A stretch of DNA of 64,000 bases from Phellopilus nigrolimitatus (taxonomy: Eukaryota; Basidiomycota; Agaricomycetes; Hymenochaetales; Hymenochaetaceae). The stretch spans positions 682,001 to 746,000 of the forward strand of contig JAJOHG010000005.1 of assembly GCA_021029095.1 (NCBI GenBank), written 5' to 3'. Below the pieces are notes generated by a model. It did no database searches, had not been told where the DNA came from, and worked only from the letters and a program-made list of their open reading frames with translations. Position numbers and translations under genes: made by a program. Shown here piece after piece: positions 1-11,934 of the stretch (the first letter of the stretch is position 1; every line of letters starts with the position of its first letter).

Positions 1-819
1 AAGACGGCGACTTACACCCTGCCAGAAATGATTAGCATAACCAAGCTCTTGCTCCAACAGTGACTCTTACCGTAGGGATGCATATGCCTCCTACTGAACA
101 GACAGTCGGGACGCAAACAATCCTGAGTCCGTGTAGCCATCGAGATGAAGTGTCCACAAGCCGTGTGGAACCGACCGTCGATGATCTAAGACGAGGTGAG
201 TAAAGCTGGCGACGGCATAAAATATGACGATTAACATTATGGCACATTGGAAAGAATGTTCTTGAAGTTATGAGGTGCAAGTGGCTCGTTTGTACTCTCG
301 AGGATGATGGTGTCTCTCCTTTTAAGTCTGCGAGCTTCTGTGATTCGCTGTGTAGAGCCAGCCCCCTGCTCGTGTTTTCACTGCGCGTCGTCCTCGTTCA
401 CCGTCGTGGCTCTTAAGCTATTAAAGCTCTCCGATCGGCCTGAGGGCCTGTGCAATATGAAGTCAGCCACGACTCCCGAAGTGCTCAAGCATGCTGCTAG
501 ACATGCTGCATCGTCCTCAGCCGAGGTCGTGCTCCCGGCGTCCATTTAGGAACCATGGCGTTTTCCTCTAAAGGACCAAGAAAATGGCGTGTCTCCTGGA
601 ACTCCACGCTCGTTCCCCCACCTTCAATACATGAACCTCGAGACGTATGACGGCTTACCCTTCTTGATGGGGCCTCGAGGCTCCGAAAACCATCCATGCG
701 GTAAATCCTATGTACTCAGGGCTAAGACTAGAAATCGGATTGCCGAGTAATCGAGGCCGGCATTTCTTCTTTTCCTCGGTGCAAATGGCGTTCGAGACAG
801 GAAGGTCCAGTAGGTGTCT
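1..819. other. no supported gene (window start)
   Basis: I see only short open frames here on both strands and no recognisable domain. The stretch may hold the 3' part of the unrecognised minus-strand gene that follows, because weakly coding-looking frames continue in that direction, but nothing is conserved enough to call. Confidence 0.4.
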
Positions 820-1574
820 TTCACGAAGATGTTATCGGGCGTCGCCGAATCGATTGATCAGTTGCCAGTTGAAAAATATATTTTTCACTCATCTCACTGT
901 AACGTGCTTGCAGCGAGCTTGGTGCATGTGTTCTTTCCGGGCTTATCGAACACGTGTTTGTAGCGCATATAGAGAACTTGCTCGTTGGATGCAGTTTTTG
1001 AGCCAATGTACAGAACCCACGGATGCAAGATGTCAATCTGTATACGCTATCGTCCAAGAATTTGTGGTCTGCTACGTCAATCCGCCTTCGATTGGGTCTT
1101 CTCTCCAAGCGCAGATTGTCAAGCATGACATGTATGAAGTGCCCATCTCTCAGTGGATACCGCTCGATTTGACGCACCATAGCGAGAAACTCTGATTCGC
1201 ATTCCGAAGAGGCGAAGATCTAGACATTGCGAAGCTACATGTGACATTGCTCATCTCCTCTGCGAAGACTCGATTTAGTCCGACATCGACAATCTGAAGA
1301 ATTCCTTCGAAGTTTTGGCCTACCCGAGCGCACTCGCCACGAAGGCAGAAGAGACACTGAGTCTTATACTGCTGGAAAGCAGAAGCGTGAGGATAAAGTT
1401 TATCAGCAGGGGCCGAGTTGCAAAGGCTTGATGTGTTCGAAACCTTGACAACTGATTCAAAGCAGATAGCGCAATTGAAGCGTGCATGTGTATGTAAATG
1501 CATCCCATTCGGATGAAGGTGCGCTTCGTTCGGTGCCTAAACCAACATTGCACCGGAAGACGATCCATTGTCAC
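820..1574 (-). CDS. unrecognised minus-strand gene, boundaries uncertain
   Basis: Two minus-strand frames look protein-like. One begins near 1503 and carries CAIC and CLFC cysteine pairs. The other, reading down from about 1180, is charged and helical, with RQIERYPLRDG and DHKFLDDSVYRL segments. They probably are exons of one gene starting at the ATG near 1571 (MDRLPVQCW), with an intron opening at the GT just after it. The cysteine pairs are not spaced as a canonical RING finger, so I do not call one. The family is not recognised. A decayed gene is also possible, since the exon joins cannot be fixed by frame. Confidence 0.3.
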
Positions 1575-1631
1575 CGTGAGTTTCTATCTGAAGCAGGTGG
1601 ACCCGAGATATAATGCCAACAAACAGACTAC

Positions 1632-2229
1632 CTAGGCGCCGCGCCGTCGAATCTCCTGCACAAGCAAGACTTTCTTACCGACCTATATAAGTACCCGATA
1701 CATCGTGAATTAAACCGACCTATTTGTAGGTAAAACTGGCTCACCTCGTGCTTGAACCGTTTTCTCCAGCGCACACTTTTAAGCATTCGCCGTTCCTCCC
1801 CCTTCGGTGTGTGCCGTTTGTTTCGCATCCAGTCTCGCGCGACACTGTTTTGCGCCATGATTTTATCGAGAAGTTTGGCTGCTCCTGCAGTATCTCCTTT
1901 ATTTACAGGAACACTGCGACCTGATTTTGGGTTTAAATATTGAGTCAAGTGCATCTGGAACAGAACCGGTACACACCATAATAAGCGTCGCGGGGAGTTT
2001 CCCTCGCCGACTGGCTCATGAAAGCCTCGGATGTGCTCCTCCAGCTTTCATCTGGTGTCTTCTCTTTTCGAGGCGATGACTTCTCGCTATTGATAACTTG
2101 TTTCCATTTCGCATCGTCTGACATCCGTGGTGAAGTCGAATTAAAACGAACAGCGGCAAAGTGTAAGATATCGCGCGAAAGCGACGCATGGAATTTGGGA
2201 GAGACCTGTCGCAGCAATGAAAGAGCCAT
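1632..2229 (-). CDS. mitochondrial small ribosomal subunit protein bS21m (Mrp21-like)
   Basis: This is the mitochondrial homologue of bacterial ribosomal protein S21, part of the mitoribosome small subunit. Three exons are read: 2229-1977, 1920-1745 and 1673-1632, with introns of 56 and 71 nt. The N-terminus (MALSLLRQVSPKFHASLSR, then VRFNSTSP) is a typical presequence with a matrix-protease-like RFNS site. The C-terminal half has the basic S21 signature: RWRKRFKHE, then after the last intron KVLLVQEIRRRGA. An upstream in-frame ATG at 2286 exists, but 2229 gives the better presequence. It is divergent from the RWD gene at 2462, 232 bp away, so a shared promoter is likely. Mitochondrial location is inferred from family and presequence. 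Confidence 0.8.
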
Positions 2230-2461
2230 GGCCTCCCTCGAGCCTGCGGATTTAAGGCTAAGAGCCAGCAGACAACAGAGCTCCAAAACGTTACTGTAAG
2301 TGAGTGTCGACGTGAGGTTGTTGGATGCGCCCTTTTCCAGGGTGAGAACTTTCCTCCTTTGGTATTTCCTTCAAATACACCCTTGTACGAAGCTGCACTG
2401 GTCTGGATTCTGAAATCCAAAATATTGTCGGCATATTTATCGACAGCTTTACGAAGATATC
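2230..2461. promoter_or_regulatory. bidirectional intergenic promoter region
   Basis: These 232 bp separate the start codons of two divergent genes, bS21m on the left and the RWD protein on the right. They must hold both promoters and 5' leaders. I see no clear TATA element. Confidence 0.5.
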
Positions 2462-3550
2462 ATGTCGGACGAAGTTTTGGAGGAGGAGATGCAGGTAAAT
2501 ATCGCATGATCTATTGCAGGAGATACTTATAGCCTCCTTCATAGGTGCTGGAATCGATTTATTCTACAGAGCTTACAAGTCTGTACATGCCTGGCCCTTT
2601 CTTATGCTGTCGCATTCCGACTGAGACGCATTTCGTGTGAAGAAATTTCCGAGAGGGAAATACAATTTGATATTGAGCCTGAAGAGCCTGTCGAAGGAGG
2701 AGAAGAGCGTATGCATTCCCGTAATTTAAAGCTTGACTTGACCGACGACGTTCTCTCCGTTCAGTTAAATTGACACTCAAACTTGTTTATCCCGAAACGT
2801 ACCCAGACGTACTACCAGAGTTTACGATCGAACCGACAGAAGGTGACCTAGACGCAGGCGAAAGAGACTCGCTGATCGATCAGCTGAACACTGTGGTATG
2901 TACTTTACTTGTATCCGTAACCAAAATAAAGAAGAAAAACACTCCCATTCTGCTTGCGCTTTAGGGGGAAGAGAACTTGGGCATGGCTGTGACGTTTACG
3001 CTTGTCTCTCACCTGAGGGAACAGTTGTCGCTACTCGTAAGAACTCGTTTGGAGCGACGACAACAAGAAGAAAAGGAGACAGAGCGGCGCGCTCTGGAGG
3101 TAAGATCATATTCGTCCTTCAGTTCAAAATTAACAGCAGGATTTTGCTCTGACATTCTCTAGGAGGAGGAGGCTCGTACAAAAGGAACGCCTGTGACAAT
3201 TGAAAGCTTCAAAATGTGGAAGGATAAATTTGATAAAGAGATGGCCCGGAAGAAGGCACGAGAAGAGGAAGAACGGTTAAAGGGTCTTAGCCCGAAAGAA
3301 CGCGACGAGTATAAAAAGCTCCAATTTCGTCTAAGCGGTCAGTCCCAAATCCAATGCAATTATTCGGCATCTTAAAAATTGATTGCATCATGTAGGAAGG
3401 CAACTATTCGAGCGAAATCGTAACTTGGAAGATGAGGCCTTGTTAATCGAAGAAGGGACGGTATCTGTCGACGCAAGTCAGTACGAGCGTATTAATGAAA
3501 GAGAAGATGAGCAGGATTCTGAGAGGCTGGAGTTCAGCGATAGTGATTGA
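2462..3550 (+). CDS. RWD domain protein (Gir2/RWDD1-like)
   Basis: This is an RWD-domain protein of the Gir2/RWDD1 type. The family binds the DRG GTPase and, in yeast, Gcn1, and modulates translation. Seven exons are read: 2462-2494, 2545-2582, 2626-2708, 2765-2895, 2965-3099, 3163-3337 and 3396-3550. The RWD core shows LESIYSTEL, ISEREIQFDIEPEEP, and the diagnostic YPETYPDVLPEFTIE (the YPxxxP motif). A basic coiled-coil follows (RRQQEEKETERRALEEEEAR), then KMWKDKFDKEMARKKAREEE and an acidic tail ending SDSD. The gene lies head-to-head with bS21m. The yeast partner proteins are family knowledge, not seen here. Confidence 0.85.
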
Positions 3551-3656
3551 AGTGTATTCATAAGTGTACTCTAGTATTTAAAATGCCCACGAATTGTATC
3601 TTATCAAATTATGCAGGAAGTACAACAAATTATTCCGAACATCGATGCTAACATGC

Positions 3657-5115
3657 TTATTCAAGGTCTAGCCGTACGTGAGCCAATAAGCTCGGTGCAG
3701 CATCGTCGCCAACTGCCTCGCCCTTCACAGGCCTCCAATTTAAAGTTGCCTTCGCTGGTGAACTTCCTCCGTGCGTCGATTCCGGCGTCCTTTGGCTCAG
3801 GTTCATAGTCGTCGTATTCTTTGTATTCCCGGCTTTAGTGGTATTCCCGGCGGAAGGAACATGTAAGTTATGGCTATAGAGCTTTAGTCGCGATTCCGGC
3901 GTTGCTGGTGGTTGAATCTGCATCGCATGAATGCAATAAGTAAAGCTAAGTGGATGAACTGCTTATTGTACTCACCGTACCGATAGACGATAAAAATGGC
4001 ATTGATCCAAGCGTGTCTTGTGAATTATAAAATTCGATGAGTATCGTCAAAGCCTCTAAAAGGTGGGTGTAAGTAGAGTCGGCATTTTCTCCCATCAAAC
4101 GTACCAGCTAGATCTGCTAGCTCAGCCTCATTGAACTGGCATTGGTCAATGACAAAGCGAGATGCATCGGGTGAAGAGGGCTTATTCGAGGGTGGCGTAG
4201 GCAAAGATGCTGAAGGTGCAGAGGAAGCAATACGCGCATCCAACGAGGCAGAATGGTCGCCATCCACAAAGCGTTGCGCAAGTATAAAACAGGCGGCTGC
4301 TATGATCCGTACGTCGAAGAGAAGGCAGAGCACCGTGCGATATCTGAGATAACCAGCTCATTGTCACTACACAATCACCATGGCTTGCTGATACTCACGA
4401 GTCGTGCGCTATGCACCAAGCAGCGTCGCATAGTGATTTATCACTTTCATCCCGTAAGTGCCGGTCAAAGAAATCGACCAACGTCTCATGAGGACTGTCT
4501 ACGACAAAGTCAAAGCATAGCGCTTCCAGCAGTACTTCCTCTGTGGCTAAAATTGCGTCCTGACATGCCTGTATGTCCTGACGCGGGAAATAGCACCGAA
4601 TCTCTTGAGATATATGCATCGGAATACTCACGGAATCTGTGACCTTGTCTGCGACAGCACCCGATATCTTGCTCTGACAAACTTTGGCGACGTCTCTTAA
4701 TTTCCGGCCACACTCCTCGGTCTTCGTTGCCAGGAAAATGCATGCTGCGGCAACGTCCTTGAAGTTAAGAGCGTAAATAAACCATCTAAAACCATGATTC
4801 TTGAACTGACTTGGCGGTGATAATCCTCCATGCTATAGCGCATGTAAAAACGATGATACCAGGTAGCAGCAGTAAACAAAGCTGTGGTTGGTCTATATTA
4901 TCTAAGCACGAAGTAGCAGATCCGGGTTATTCCACTGACAATTGTAATGACGCTCCCAATCGATAGAGAAATTCTACGCCTCTGGCACGGTCATATAGCT
5001 CCTTGTCCAATTGCATAGCTGAGGTTGTTGCGGATGGAGTGGCCAGCAGTGCAGATGCTGGAAAGACCCACTGCGAGGATGTTGAGCTCCCTGCCTCGAA
5101 TTGATGTGCGCCCAT
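3657..5115 (-). CDS. cyclin K/T-like cyclin (P-TEFb or CTD-kinase cyclin)
   Basis: This is a two-box cyclin that should pair with a transcriptional CDK to phosphorylate the RNA polymerase II C-terminal domain. The start at 5115 gives MGAHQFEAGS, then WVFPASALLATPS and ELYDRARGVEFLYRLG. The first cyclin box shows TAATWYHRFYMRYSM and, after a 50-nt intron, DVAAACIFLATKTEECGRK. The second shows EVLLEALCFDFVVDSPHETL and RIIAAACFILAQRF. About seven exons join cleanly. Near 4110-4060 a GTACGT...TTTAG intron restores the frame to EALTILIEFYNSQDTL. The tail is Ser/Pro/Thr-rich and ends RLDLE. It is divergent from eIF2B-alpha, 191 bp away. Cyclin K, T and Ctk2/Pch1 types cannot be told apart by eye. 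Confidence 0.8.
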
Positions 5116-5306
5116 GCTAGCTCTCAACAAATCCCTAGCAAGCTTAGAATAGTGAAAGGTGAAAGACGTGAAGAAGGAGCTTGAAGTCTGAAGACTCAGA
5201 TGAACAATTATGGATCGGCATTGCCTATGTAAGGTAATCGTGACCATCCCAGTGACGAGTCAGAGTCGCCTCGCCGCATATTGTGTGGCGAGACTGTCCA
5301 TTCACC

Positions 5307-6801
5307 ATGACCGCCTCAGCTATGCTTTCACCATCGTCTCCTGGAGGGTATACGAGGTCCGGAAATTTTGATATTCACGGCGCGTACCGTCGGATACTAA
5401 CAAATGAAAGAGTAAGCTCACACGCAGGTCTAAAAGACTCTTTCTCAATTAATTAATAACAGATCTCCACCCCTCTGGCAGCCATCCTCGCGCTGACAGA
5501 GTTAATAGAACAATCCAACGGTTGATTGTGCATTACATGTTTGCGTCTGACTTGGAGTTGACGTTTGTATCCACTGCACAGCTGGGACTATGTTCGAACT
5601 CGTGCAGGCTCTGAATGAGGGTGAGAAGGCTTTGCGAGAACAGTTTACGAACTCGATCAGCATAAACGCGGGATGCGAGCTGTTCATCGCGTTTGTAACA
5701 CTGTTTCCTCATGAATCTGCCGTGAGTTGTTTCGCAGGCTTGCCGTACTGAATCCACTAAACCACAGATCTTGGTTTTAAGAGCTTCAATGACCTAAGAA
5801 TCGAACTTGTCCAGCGAGGAAGGGAATATGCCAATGAAGCTATGTCGTACAGGGGAAAAATTGCTGAATTGGCGTTAGGATTCATTAAAGATGGCTCTGT
5901 GGTTAGAGCAACGCATATCTGCATATATAGTAGCATTCAGCTAACTAACCCAGAACAGATTTTGACGCATTCGCATTCTCGCGTCATTATGGAAGCCCTC
6001 CTTCTCGCCCACAAACAAAAAAGAATATCTGTGTATGTCACGGAGGCCAGACCGCGCGGTTCTGGGTACGTACCTAGCTTTCTATTTCTCAGCAAAATAT
6101 CACGAGTCTGCACAGTATCAAAACGTATGAAGCTCTCACCGCTGCTGGAATCCCGTGTACGGTCGTCCTAGACTCTGCGGTAGCATATGTAATGGACAAA
6201 GTAGACCTCGTTCTCGTCGGTTCGGAAGCTGTGGTGGAAAGCGGTGGTTTGATAAATGCCGTCGGAAGCAATCAGATGGCGATCATAGCAAAAGCTGCGA
6301 ATAAGCCTGTGTATGCTATGGCAGAGAGGTAAGTAAATTAGTTGATTATCGGTAGTGAACAGAGAAACTTATGCCTCCAACGTAGCTATAAATTTCACCG
6401 CCTTTTCCCATTGTCTGAATATGATTTACCAACACATACTTCTGATATCCTCTCTTTCCCGCGTCCACCAAATCGACCGTCAAATAGCACTGTTGCTCGT
6501 CCTTCCGTGTTACAGTCGCAGTCCATTTCACCGCAATCTCTTAAACGCGGGCTTCCATCCTCGTCGGCTCATACAAACTCAACTTCAGAATACGCCATGA
6601 CTTCCGAGCAAATACAATTGAATCCAGAAGTCGACTATACGAGGTTGGTCACTGCTTGTCATCTGCGCCGAATAATGCAATAATGCTCACAATGTTGGTA
6701 TTTAATTTAGGCCTGATCTAATTTCTCTGGTATTTTCTGACGTCGGCATTCTGACGCCCGAAGGCGTTAGCCAGTATCTGGTAGGAATGTTTGCTGGGTA
6801 A
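5307..6801 (+). CDS. GCN3: translation initiation factor eIF2B subunit alpha
   Basis: This is the regulatory alpha subunit of eIF2B, the nucleotide-exchange factor for eIF2 that senses eIF2-alpha phosphorylation. It reads as about eight exons. Conserved stretches include [106 protein letters not shown] and, at the end, [20 protein letters not shown]. Between YAMAES and the final DYTRPDLISL block is an extra Ser/Pro-rich segment of roughly 50 residues. Known homologues are usually shorter here. Intron acceptors were chosen so that [13 protein letters not shown] reads through. It shares a 191-bp upstream region with the cyclin gene. Confidence 0.9.
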
Positions 6802-8040
6802 ATATATGTTGTACTTCTATCATCCTTCCTGGCGTAAGCACGTGTGGTATTGAATCCTGATTTAAAAAGCCACTGAGTTCGCTATTTGAATGTGTGAATT
6901 GCCTTGTGATCCTTCTAGCTCATTCAAATTTTTTGCTTACATGACGAGATGGTTCGTTCACGCTTCATATCATTTCACATATATATTCAAAGATCTGTGC
7001 TGAATATGATCGGGCAGTCGGGCTGAACAAATTTGTAAAAATTGGGCCAGGCTTTCGCAAACTTCACTATGTTACGAGAATTCTTCGTCGGAAACCCGAC
7101 GATCCTCCTTTGATTACCGTTCTCCGCTCCTCAGTTAGCCTATTTCTCAACCTTCCGTGAAGTACGAATGGGACAACTGCATCTAGATACATATGCTCAG
7201 TACAGGTATGCTCAGTAAAGAACATCAGTGGTCGGTGATCTCGCACCTTTTTTGTGATCAGCCAGGGTGTTATCGGCGCCGGCTCGTCTCGCGTATATCG
7301 TGAATCCGTTTTTCTTTCGGTGATAAACCCTGGTCGAGAAAGAAAAAAATAATCGCATAATTATACGGGTTGCGAAGGGCGCTGATATGTTGAGAACTTT
7401 CGAAACACGGGCATAGTGCACACCGTGGACTCGCGCAAAAATTTTCAGCTTTATTTATGTACGTTCGTACTGTACGCTTTGTCATGAGATATTGTCACCC
7501 TCCGGTCTGTCCTCGTTCTCCTGCATTTTACTCACGCCTGACAAAGGAACCAAAAATAAAGACATTTATCAAAGCGAGAGCTCCCGGACATTGTTTTCGA
7601 GCGGTTAGCTGCAATAAGTAAGGGTGCTTTGGTAAACAAAAGCAACATATGGGTGGAAACCCGCATTCGGGAGCGGGTTGCCGAATGTGACGATGCGGAC
7701 TCAAAAGGGGCAATGCATTTTTCGAGTTCTGTGGAATTACATGTACAAGTAAAGCAGTCGTTGCCTATGACTGTGCTCACACGGAGAGCTGAACAAATTG
7801 AATAGGCTGATAATGAATAGGGCTGGAGGAGGAGAGGAGGACGAGAAAGCTCTGTTGAATGGACGGGTTACTGAATTTGTGCAGACAGATTGGGATGAAA
7901 CTCGGCAGGTGATAAGGACGGGCGGATGGAAGTTTTTGCACGCGACGTTGCCAGACGCCGTCGTTGCAAAACGAGGCAAGCCGGAGCGCTGCCTGAAACA
8001 CGAGGAACGATGCCGAGGCCGGCCCTTCCCTCTTTATTTT
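6802..8040. other. intergenic, no supported gene
   Basis: AT-richer sequence downstream of eIF2B-alpha. Several open frames of 60-80 codons occur on the minus strand (7212-7780), but they have no start context, splice pattern or recognisable motif. The right end leads into the promoter at 8041. Confidence 0.5.
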
Positions 8041-8066
8041 ATTGGCTGCCCCGCCTGCGTATAAAA
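8041..8066 (+). promoter_or_regulatory. CCAAT/TATA core promoter
   Basis: An ATTGG (inverted CCAAT) at 8041 is followed 19 bp later by TATAAAA at 8060-8066. A long pyrimidine-rich leader follows, typical of well-expressed fungal genes. The likely target is the intronless gene at 8403. A GTAAGT at 8255 and a TTCAG ending at 8329 could bound an intron in the 5' leader. Confidence 0.6.
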
Positions 8067-8402
8067 GCCCCATCTCTTTTTCCGCCCAGCTACTCTTTTC
8101 CCAAAACATTTCGACCAGCCGCCAGCCTCTCCATGCTTCCCTAGTCGAGACGCCGCCTCCTCCATAACTTATACGCCCCCCCAGAGCCCTTCTGTACGCT
8201 CGGTATCTGTCTTCCACATCCCAATTCGGTCTTCCATCACTGCCATCTCCGTGTGTAAGTCAAAGCCCATTATCCACGCGTTCTTCGTGTCCGCCACTGT
8301 TGTTGACTCCCCATGCATTTCCCATTCAGCCTCTACTTATTTGCCCTATCTATTTTCACGTCTATCTCAATCTCCCTTCCTCGTCTTCTCCTTCTCCACG
8401 CC

Positions 8403-9026
8403 ATGAGCGCTCCGCCCCAGATATTTTTTTCTTCCAGTGTGAAGCACATGGACGAATGGGCAAGCCGCACCGGCATACCACTCACAAGCGCCGAAGCCCT
8501 CGGAACCCTCTACGCCCGTGCACACTCCTGGCTTTCTAGCCTCAAAAATCAGCTCGTCCGCAACCATGGATGGCGCGAGAAGAACCCTGACCCGCGAATG
8601 CTTTTCTCCATTGAATGCGCACCACCATTCCGTTCCTCAGGTGGTCTTCCGCGTACGCCGACGTTCAACCTTCAGCTCCCTATGCACGCGTCCACGTTCT
8701 TCTCTCCGGAGAGGAGGATACAATGGGAGATGGTCTTCCATAGTGCGCTCTTCCCTGCTATGCGTCATACGTGCCAGCCCGTTGGTGACATCTTACATCT
8801 ACTACAATGCCTATTGACTGGCATGCTCGTGCTCGTCAAAGAGGAAGAGGTTCCTGGGGAAGGGGTTTGGAGGACGACGCGCGGACTACCGCCGCCGGAA
8901 TGGATTAGTGCGAACGAGGCCATACTGTTGCAGATATTCGAGCCGACTCATTACCGGAAGCTTTTCCGTGCGGCGAACGACAAACGCCTCGCGTTCAAGG
9001 TGCACCTCGAACCATCAAAACAGTGA
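8403..9026 (+). CDS. hypothetical protein, intronless, 207 residues
   Basis: The open frame starts MSAPPQIFFSSSVKHMDEW and ends HLEPSKQ with no intron, unusual among its neighbours. An in-frame ATG at 8313 would add a hydrophobic 30-residue N-terminus, but that ATG lies inside a likely leader intron (8255-8329), so 8403 is preferred. The protein is mixed alpha/beta in look, with WASRTGIPLTSAEALG, MLFSIECAPPFRSSGG and ANEAILLQIFEPTHYRKLF. I do not recognise a family. The strong TATA/CCAAT promoter upstream argues that it is expressed. Confidence 0.6.
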   Translation: MSAPPQIFFSSSVKHMDEWASRTGIPLTSAEALGTLYARAHSWLSSLKNQLVRNHGWREKNPDPRMLFSIECAPPFRSSGGLPRTPTFNLQLPMHASTFFSPERRIQWEMVFHSALFPAMRHTCQPVGDILHLLQCLLTGMLVLVKEEEVPGEGVWRTTRGLPPPEWISANEAILLQIFEPTHYRKLFRAANDKRLAFKVHLEPSKQ

Positions 9027-9868
9027 TGCCCCTCTTCGCGTCTCACGTTTCCTTCCTCAACTCTCACCACTATACTCGCGCTCTCGATTTACCGTCGTAT
9101 GTCGAATGTTGAACCTAGGTTCGGGCGCCGGGATCTATCGTTATTTGGATGTGCTGCCTGGTGTTGGACTTCCGCTTTTAAAACTAATCGTAATGTTGCC
9201 ACCGTGCAACTGCTCTCGCCGGTTTTCCATTAATCCATTTTTGATTATCTTGCTATACATCCTCACGCATTTCATTTCGTCGCATTACATATTTCCATCC
9301 TTTCTGACGCACCCATTCGAATATTCGAATAGTTCGTCTAATAGAGCTCAACTCCACACACACTGTATATCAAGTAGCCTATTCGTTGCACTGTTTTCCC
9401 TAATTACTCTACCTATTAGGTTTATTTTTCTGCTGTAGCTTGTTCTGTTTTGTTTTACGCATGCGCATTCACCTGTTTATTGTTATGCAATGGTATATGA
9501 TGTCTTCCCACTAAACTACTACTACTGACACTGCAGAAGACTGGTCGAAGCACTTCGCACCGCAAAATAAAGACAGGGTTATGTCATCAGTCTTCGAAGG
9601 ACGTCTGCGTAAAACGAATGCACTAAGGAAGCCCGTTCAATGCCATAAGTGACATGCTTCTTGATGGGCGTCGACGCACCGTATCCAGAATGTCAACAGT
9701 CAATATATTCGGAATGGAACGAAAGCAAGAAGGAATAGCGCGGGTTATGGGCTGTAATATAAATGTCTGACGAGCTTGTGTGCGTATCGAAGATCATTTA
9801 TGTGGATGATCTGACTACGGTGTACTGTGTCAATTGAAGAGCCAGGGACACAGAGACCGAGATCGGAA
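9027..9868. other. 3' flank and intergenic region
   Basis: Pyrimidine-rich 3' flank of the 8403 gene followed by non-coding-looking sequence. The 176-codon plus-strand frame that spans 8908-9438 overlaps the end of the real gene in another phase and is judged spurious. Confidence 0.5.
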
Positions 9869-11646
9869 TCATGCCCAAATGGCGCTTGGGAGACACCCTA
9901 AGATACCACACCGGTCCAATATCTTACGATCAAGCCTAAAATTGTAATGAACGGAGAAGTCTATTTGGCATGTGCAACAAGACTCGAAACAGTCTGACGT
10001 ATCTATCGTATTGATAAATGATGAACTAAGCATGGCGGTACCGCGCAGAAGGTCCATAAGATTTGTCTACGGAAATACATACGTGTGCGTGCCATCGAGC
10101 CGAAAAAACTTGTCCGTGAATGACCGGTTTGACTTACCGCGCGGATGCAGTGGGTCCTCGATCGGTCGCATTCAACGAACGACGCTAGACACACTTCCAT
10201 GTCCTCAGTCACGTCGTCCGTTGGCCCCCACCCGGGTTTCCCTCGGCGTGCTGCGCCGCATACACGTTAATCGCGGAGATGTGCTCACCAATCCCGTCAG
10301 AGGAAAAATGATAGAGAAATCAAAGAGCCTAAGTCTTACTGACCTTGTAAACGGCCCCACGACTTCGTAAGGTCAACTTACGGATCTCGCGCCCCAACAA
10401 CCCACGCCACTATAAGTCTATTCTGATTGAGAGCATAAGCATCTTCCAGGCTATGTCGCATGAGATCGCGATAAAGTAACGCGGATGGAGTGGCGTGCCG
10501 GTGAGCTTATCGAATTATTTCAATGTTGAGGAAAATAGAGTTTTGTGGACAGCCATGTGATTCCCGATGGCATGAACCTGAATTTGAACATCAGAGCTTG
10601 AGTCTAATGAAGAAGGGAGAAGAGTGAAACGTACCATTCCATAAATATCACTTTCTTCGTTCACTGCAACCGCTTTCTTAAGCTGCAAGGTCGCGTTGAC
10701 GATCAATTTAATAAACTGGGACGGTCTGTGTGCGTCTCCGGCCGCACGAACTATATCCCGGCGGGACAAATGATGAAGATGTTGAAGATCCCTTCCGAAC
10801 CTACTTTAAAAATTCTTCATGAATCAAAGGAGCACGGATGAGCGCAATGAGCACATAAAAGGAAGAGGAAGGCGAACGGCACATCAACCTGTCCATGTGG
10901 CATGGTCGAAGAAGCTTGACGCCTTCTTAGGAGTCCGAGTTCATAAATTTGTTTTGAGGGGTAATACGATTAAATTGGCATTCAATGCGAATGTCCCACC
11001 AACACCTCTGTATCTTCGTAAAGCTTGATTTCCCTCTCGTTGCTCCCCAAAAAAGCTGCTGGCCCACTTTTACGAATCAAAGTACCGACATTTCCAGAGT
11101 GTTACCCCCATTTCTTGATTCCGCGCAGTATATCTTCAGTCAGTTCGAAGTTGCAACTATCTGTGGCCCAGTGACGATATCGGCTTCCGAAGAAGCTGAG
11201 AGTTATTTTTGTGATATTTGAAAGACCCTAAGACAGTGATGATTCTAGCGAAGCCCAAGAAGGAAGCTGATGGTGAGCGAGTGAGCGGCGGTGACTAAGT
11301 CAAAGATCGGGTGAATCTCTTTAAAAGCACGGTCCGTTAAGAAAAAGGAGAGAAAGAGCCTTTTCCGGAAATGCTTTCAGCACAGAGTCACAGAAAATAA
11401 GTAGATGACCGCACCTATTTCTGTTGTCTCGACTGTGAGCACTAAAGGCAAAGATGATATATGTTATACTTTCAAGAAGCTTATAGCTTGGCTTTGCGAT
11501 GACGAGCGCGATAGAGTAGCGTAACGGGAATTGTTTTGAATGCTGTCATGCTCGACTATATGCCGAAGAGATTCATTAGGGAAGACAGTCATCAGGGTCG
11601 ATGTCAACAGCGTTAAGACCGAGGTGGCTGTGCCGAAGATCGACAC
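9869..11646 (-). CDS. unrecognised multi-exon gene, 5' end uncertain
   Basis: A chain of minus-strand exons with good splice signals is visible. One reads RRDIVRAAGDAHRPSQF, LIVNATLQLKKAVAVNEE and DIYGM before GTACGT at about 10633. Another reads SALLYRDLMRHSLEDAY, then RLIVAWVVGARDP before GTAAGT. Others read HISAINVYAAQHAEG and EDMEVCLASFVECDRSRTH before GTAAGT. The last exon (10057-9869) ends CLPSAIWA and a stop. Further upstream, KEIHPIFDLVTAAHSLTIS near 11300 and an ATG at 11646 may belong to the same gene. I do not know the family. The exon-like quality of these pieces, not length, is the evidence. Confidence 0.4.
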
Positions 11647-11934
11647 AAGGCTTCCGCTGGCTTCCGGCTCGTGCGAGATTCAAACGAATTCCTTGAGCGG
11701 AGATTGCTCCGCCAAGTCAATATTTTGAGCAGTAAAGCTTTACAGTATGCAAGCCGGGCAAGAAAAGGAACTCGGTACTTACAATTCAATACTTACAAGA
11801 ACAGCGAGTTTTATGGAAGAACAGCGAGTTTCGTATGGCTGAACATCACATACTACATACGAAGACACTTAATCAGAATTACAGCCTAAGGTTAATACGA
11901 AATGCTGCACCTGTATATCTATGATGGGCCAGTT
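11647..11934. other. short intergenic spacer with a direct repeat
   Basis: No gene seen. A near-perfect 15-bp direct repeat, AGAACAGCGAGTTT-like, occurs at about 11798 and 11817. Confidence 0.5.

Noticed and set aside
8313..8402. Upstream in-frame ATG giving a hydrophobic N-terminus to the 8403 gene
   Set aside because: It falls inside a likely 5' leader intron (GTAAGT at 8255 to TTCAG at 8329).
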